Assembly: GCA_021829515.1 (NCBI GenBank)
Contig: JAKBPM010000050.1
Coordinates: 1 to 5,944, forward strand
Direction of reading: 5' to 3'
Origin: Nitrospirota bacterium
GTDB lineage: Bacteria; Nitrospirota_A; Leptospirillia; Leptospirillales; Leptospirillaceae
DNA: 5,944 nt
The first letter of the stretch is position 1. Every line of letters starts with the position of its first letter. The position numbers were made by a program, and so were the translations under genes. The notes beneath the pieces were generated by a model, which searched no databases, was not told where the DNA came from, and worked only from the letters and a program-made list of their open reading frames with translations. Below, one piece after another: positions 5,415 through 5,944 of the stretch.

Positions 5415-5944
5415 ATGAAAAAAAATCCCTTGGCCTTCTTGCTTGTCGGAATAGTATTCTCGTCCGGATGTGTATCGATCCACTCTTCTTCCGTTACTGA
5501 AAGGCTTCCGGTAGAAAACTCCGTGACCGTCAGGGTTGTTGAGGAAGGGGACTTGGGAGTCCTTCATTTGACTTCTCCTCAAGATCTGACGAACAGAGCC
5601 GATGTCTCTCTTCTGGGAAAATGTCCTTCAGGAAGACTCGTGAATGTTCGCACACAATTGAGCGACCGGGACTGGCTCGGTATTGTTCAGGATTACAAGT
5701 TAAGGGTTGAAGGGGAATGTCTTCCGGCTTTTTTAAAGACGATCCCAATGCTTCAACCTTTGAAAACGAAAAGCTCCAAGCCTTTGGTGGGGGCAACGTC
5801 GACCGAACGTGGTCTGGTTTTCACTCTTGGAAGTATTCTGTTCGACTCGAACAAAGCCACAATCAAAAAAGGATCCGAACATAGTCTGGATAGTTTGATT
5901 TCTTATCTCAAAAGTCACCCTCATCGAAAAATAATGATCGAAGG
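5415..5944 (+). CDS. OmpA-family outer-membrane lipoprotein, C-terminus cut by window edge
   Basis: This is probably a lipid-anchored envelope protein that binds peptidoglycan through an OmpA-like domain, as Pal and YiaD do. The 176 visible residues start with a signal peptide: MKKN, a hydrophobic stretch PLAFLLVGIVF (5-15) and SSGC with the candidate lipidated Cys19. The box is a loose match, because serine rather than leucine stands at -3. Residues 20-130 form an unassigned periplasmic region with two further cysteines (C70, C102). From about 131 the OmpA C-terminal domain begins: ERGLVFTLGSILFDSNKATI (131-150) and a helix ending SYLKSHPHRKIMIE, where family members continue with GHTD. The frame is open at the window end, so the stop and most of the domain lie outside. 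It is divergent from the metallopeptidase and cobalamin genes and probably functionally separate from them. The ATG is supported by GAAGGA 6 nt upstream. Confidence 0.88.
   Translation, partial: MKKNPLAFLLVGIVFSSGCVSIHSSSVTERLPVENSVTVRVVEEGDLGVLHLTSPQDLTNRADVSLLGKCPSGRLVNVRTQLSDRDWLGIVQDYKLRVEGECLPAFLKTIPMLQPLKTKSSKPLVGATSTERGLVFTLGSILFDSNKATIKKGSEHSLDSLISYLKSHPHRKIMIE

Noticed and set aside
5352..5924. Three minus-strand ORFs of 63-88 codons opposite the lipoprotein gene
   Set aside because: They are antisense to a plus-strand frame with a signal peptide and a clear OmpA domain; they have no motifs of their own.

Overview
The window carries part of an anaerobic (early cobalt insertion) cobalamin/corrin-ring biosynthesis operon on the minus strand. 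A zinc-metallopeptidase gene precedes it on the same strand, and an OmpA-family lipoprotein gene runs the other way and leaves the window on the right. The organism is a bacterium, and an outer-membrane (Gram-negative) one judging from the peptidoglycan-binding OmpA-type domain of the lipoprotein. CbiD and CbiG are hallmarks of the oxygen-independent corrin pathway. Base composition is roughly balanced, with AT-rich intergenic DNA. A Nitrospirota-like (for example Leptospirillum-like) source is only a guess; nothing in the sequence settles the taxon.

Layout, in transcription order on the minus strand: a YgjP-like (DUF45) metallopeptidase (5069-4278); a 122-bp gap holding a doubtful 27-codon ORF; cbiD (4155-3028, TTG start); cbiE (3047-2370, TTG start, 20-bp overlap with cbiD); cbiT (2343-1726, 26-bp gap); cbiG (1729-590, ATGA overlap with cbiT); and cobJ/cbiH (545-1, 44-bp gap, C-terminus outside the window). 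On the plus strand are a 345-bp divergent intergenic region with a candidate promoter and a three-unit 8-bp repeat, then the 5' part of an OmpA-domain lipoprotein gene (5415 to the window end).

The five corrin genes cover consecutive chemistry: ring contraction and C17 methylation (CbiH), lactone opening with acetaldehyde loss (CbiG), C1 methylation (CbiD), C15 methylation with decarboxylation (CbiT) and C5 methylation (CbiE). The C11 methyltransferase gene cbiF, which sits between cbiT and cbiG in the Salmonella operon, is not at that place here, and cbiC, cbiJ, cbiL and cbiA are also not in view. Tight packing and overlaps imply one transcript with translational coupling. I could not recognise a cobalamin riboswitch upstream of either cbiD or the metallopeptidase gene.

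I see no clearly new biological system. The points most worth a second look are the tandem repeat in the divergent intergenic region, the unusual starts and A-tracts of cbiD, the short ORF in front of cbiD, and the uncertain start of the metallopeptidase.
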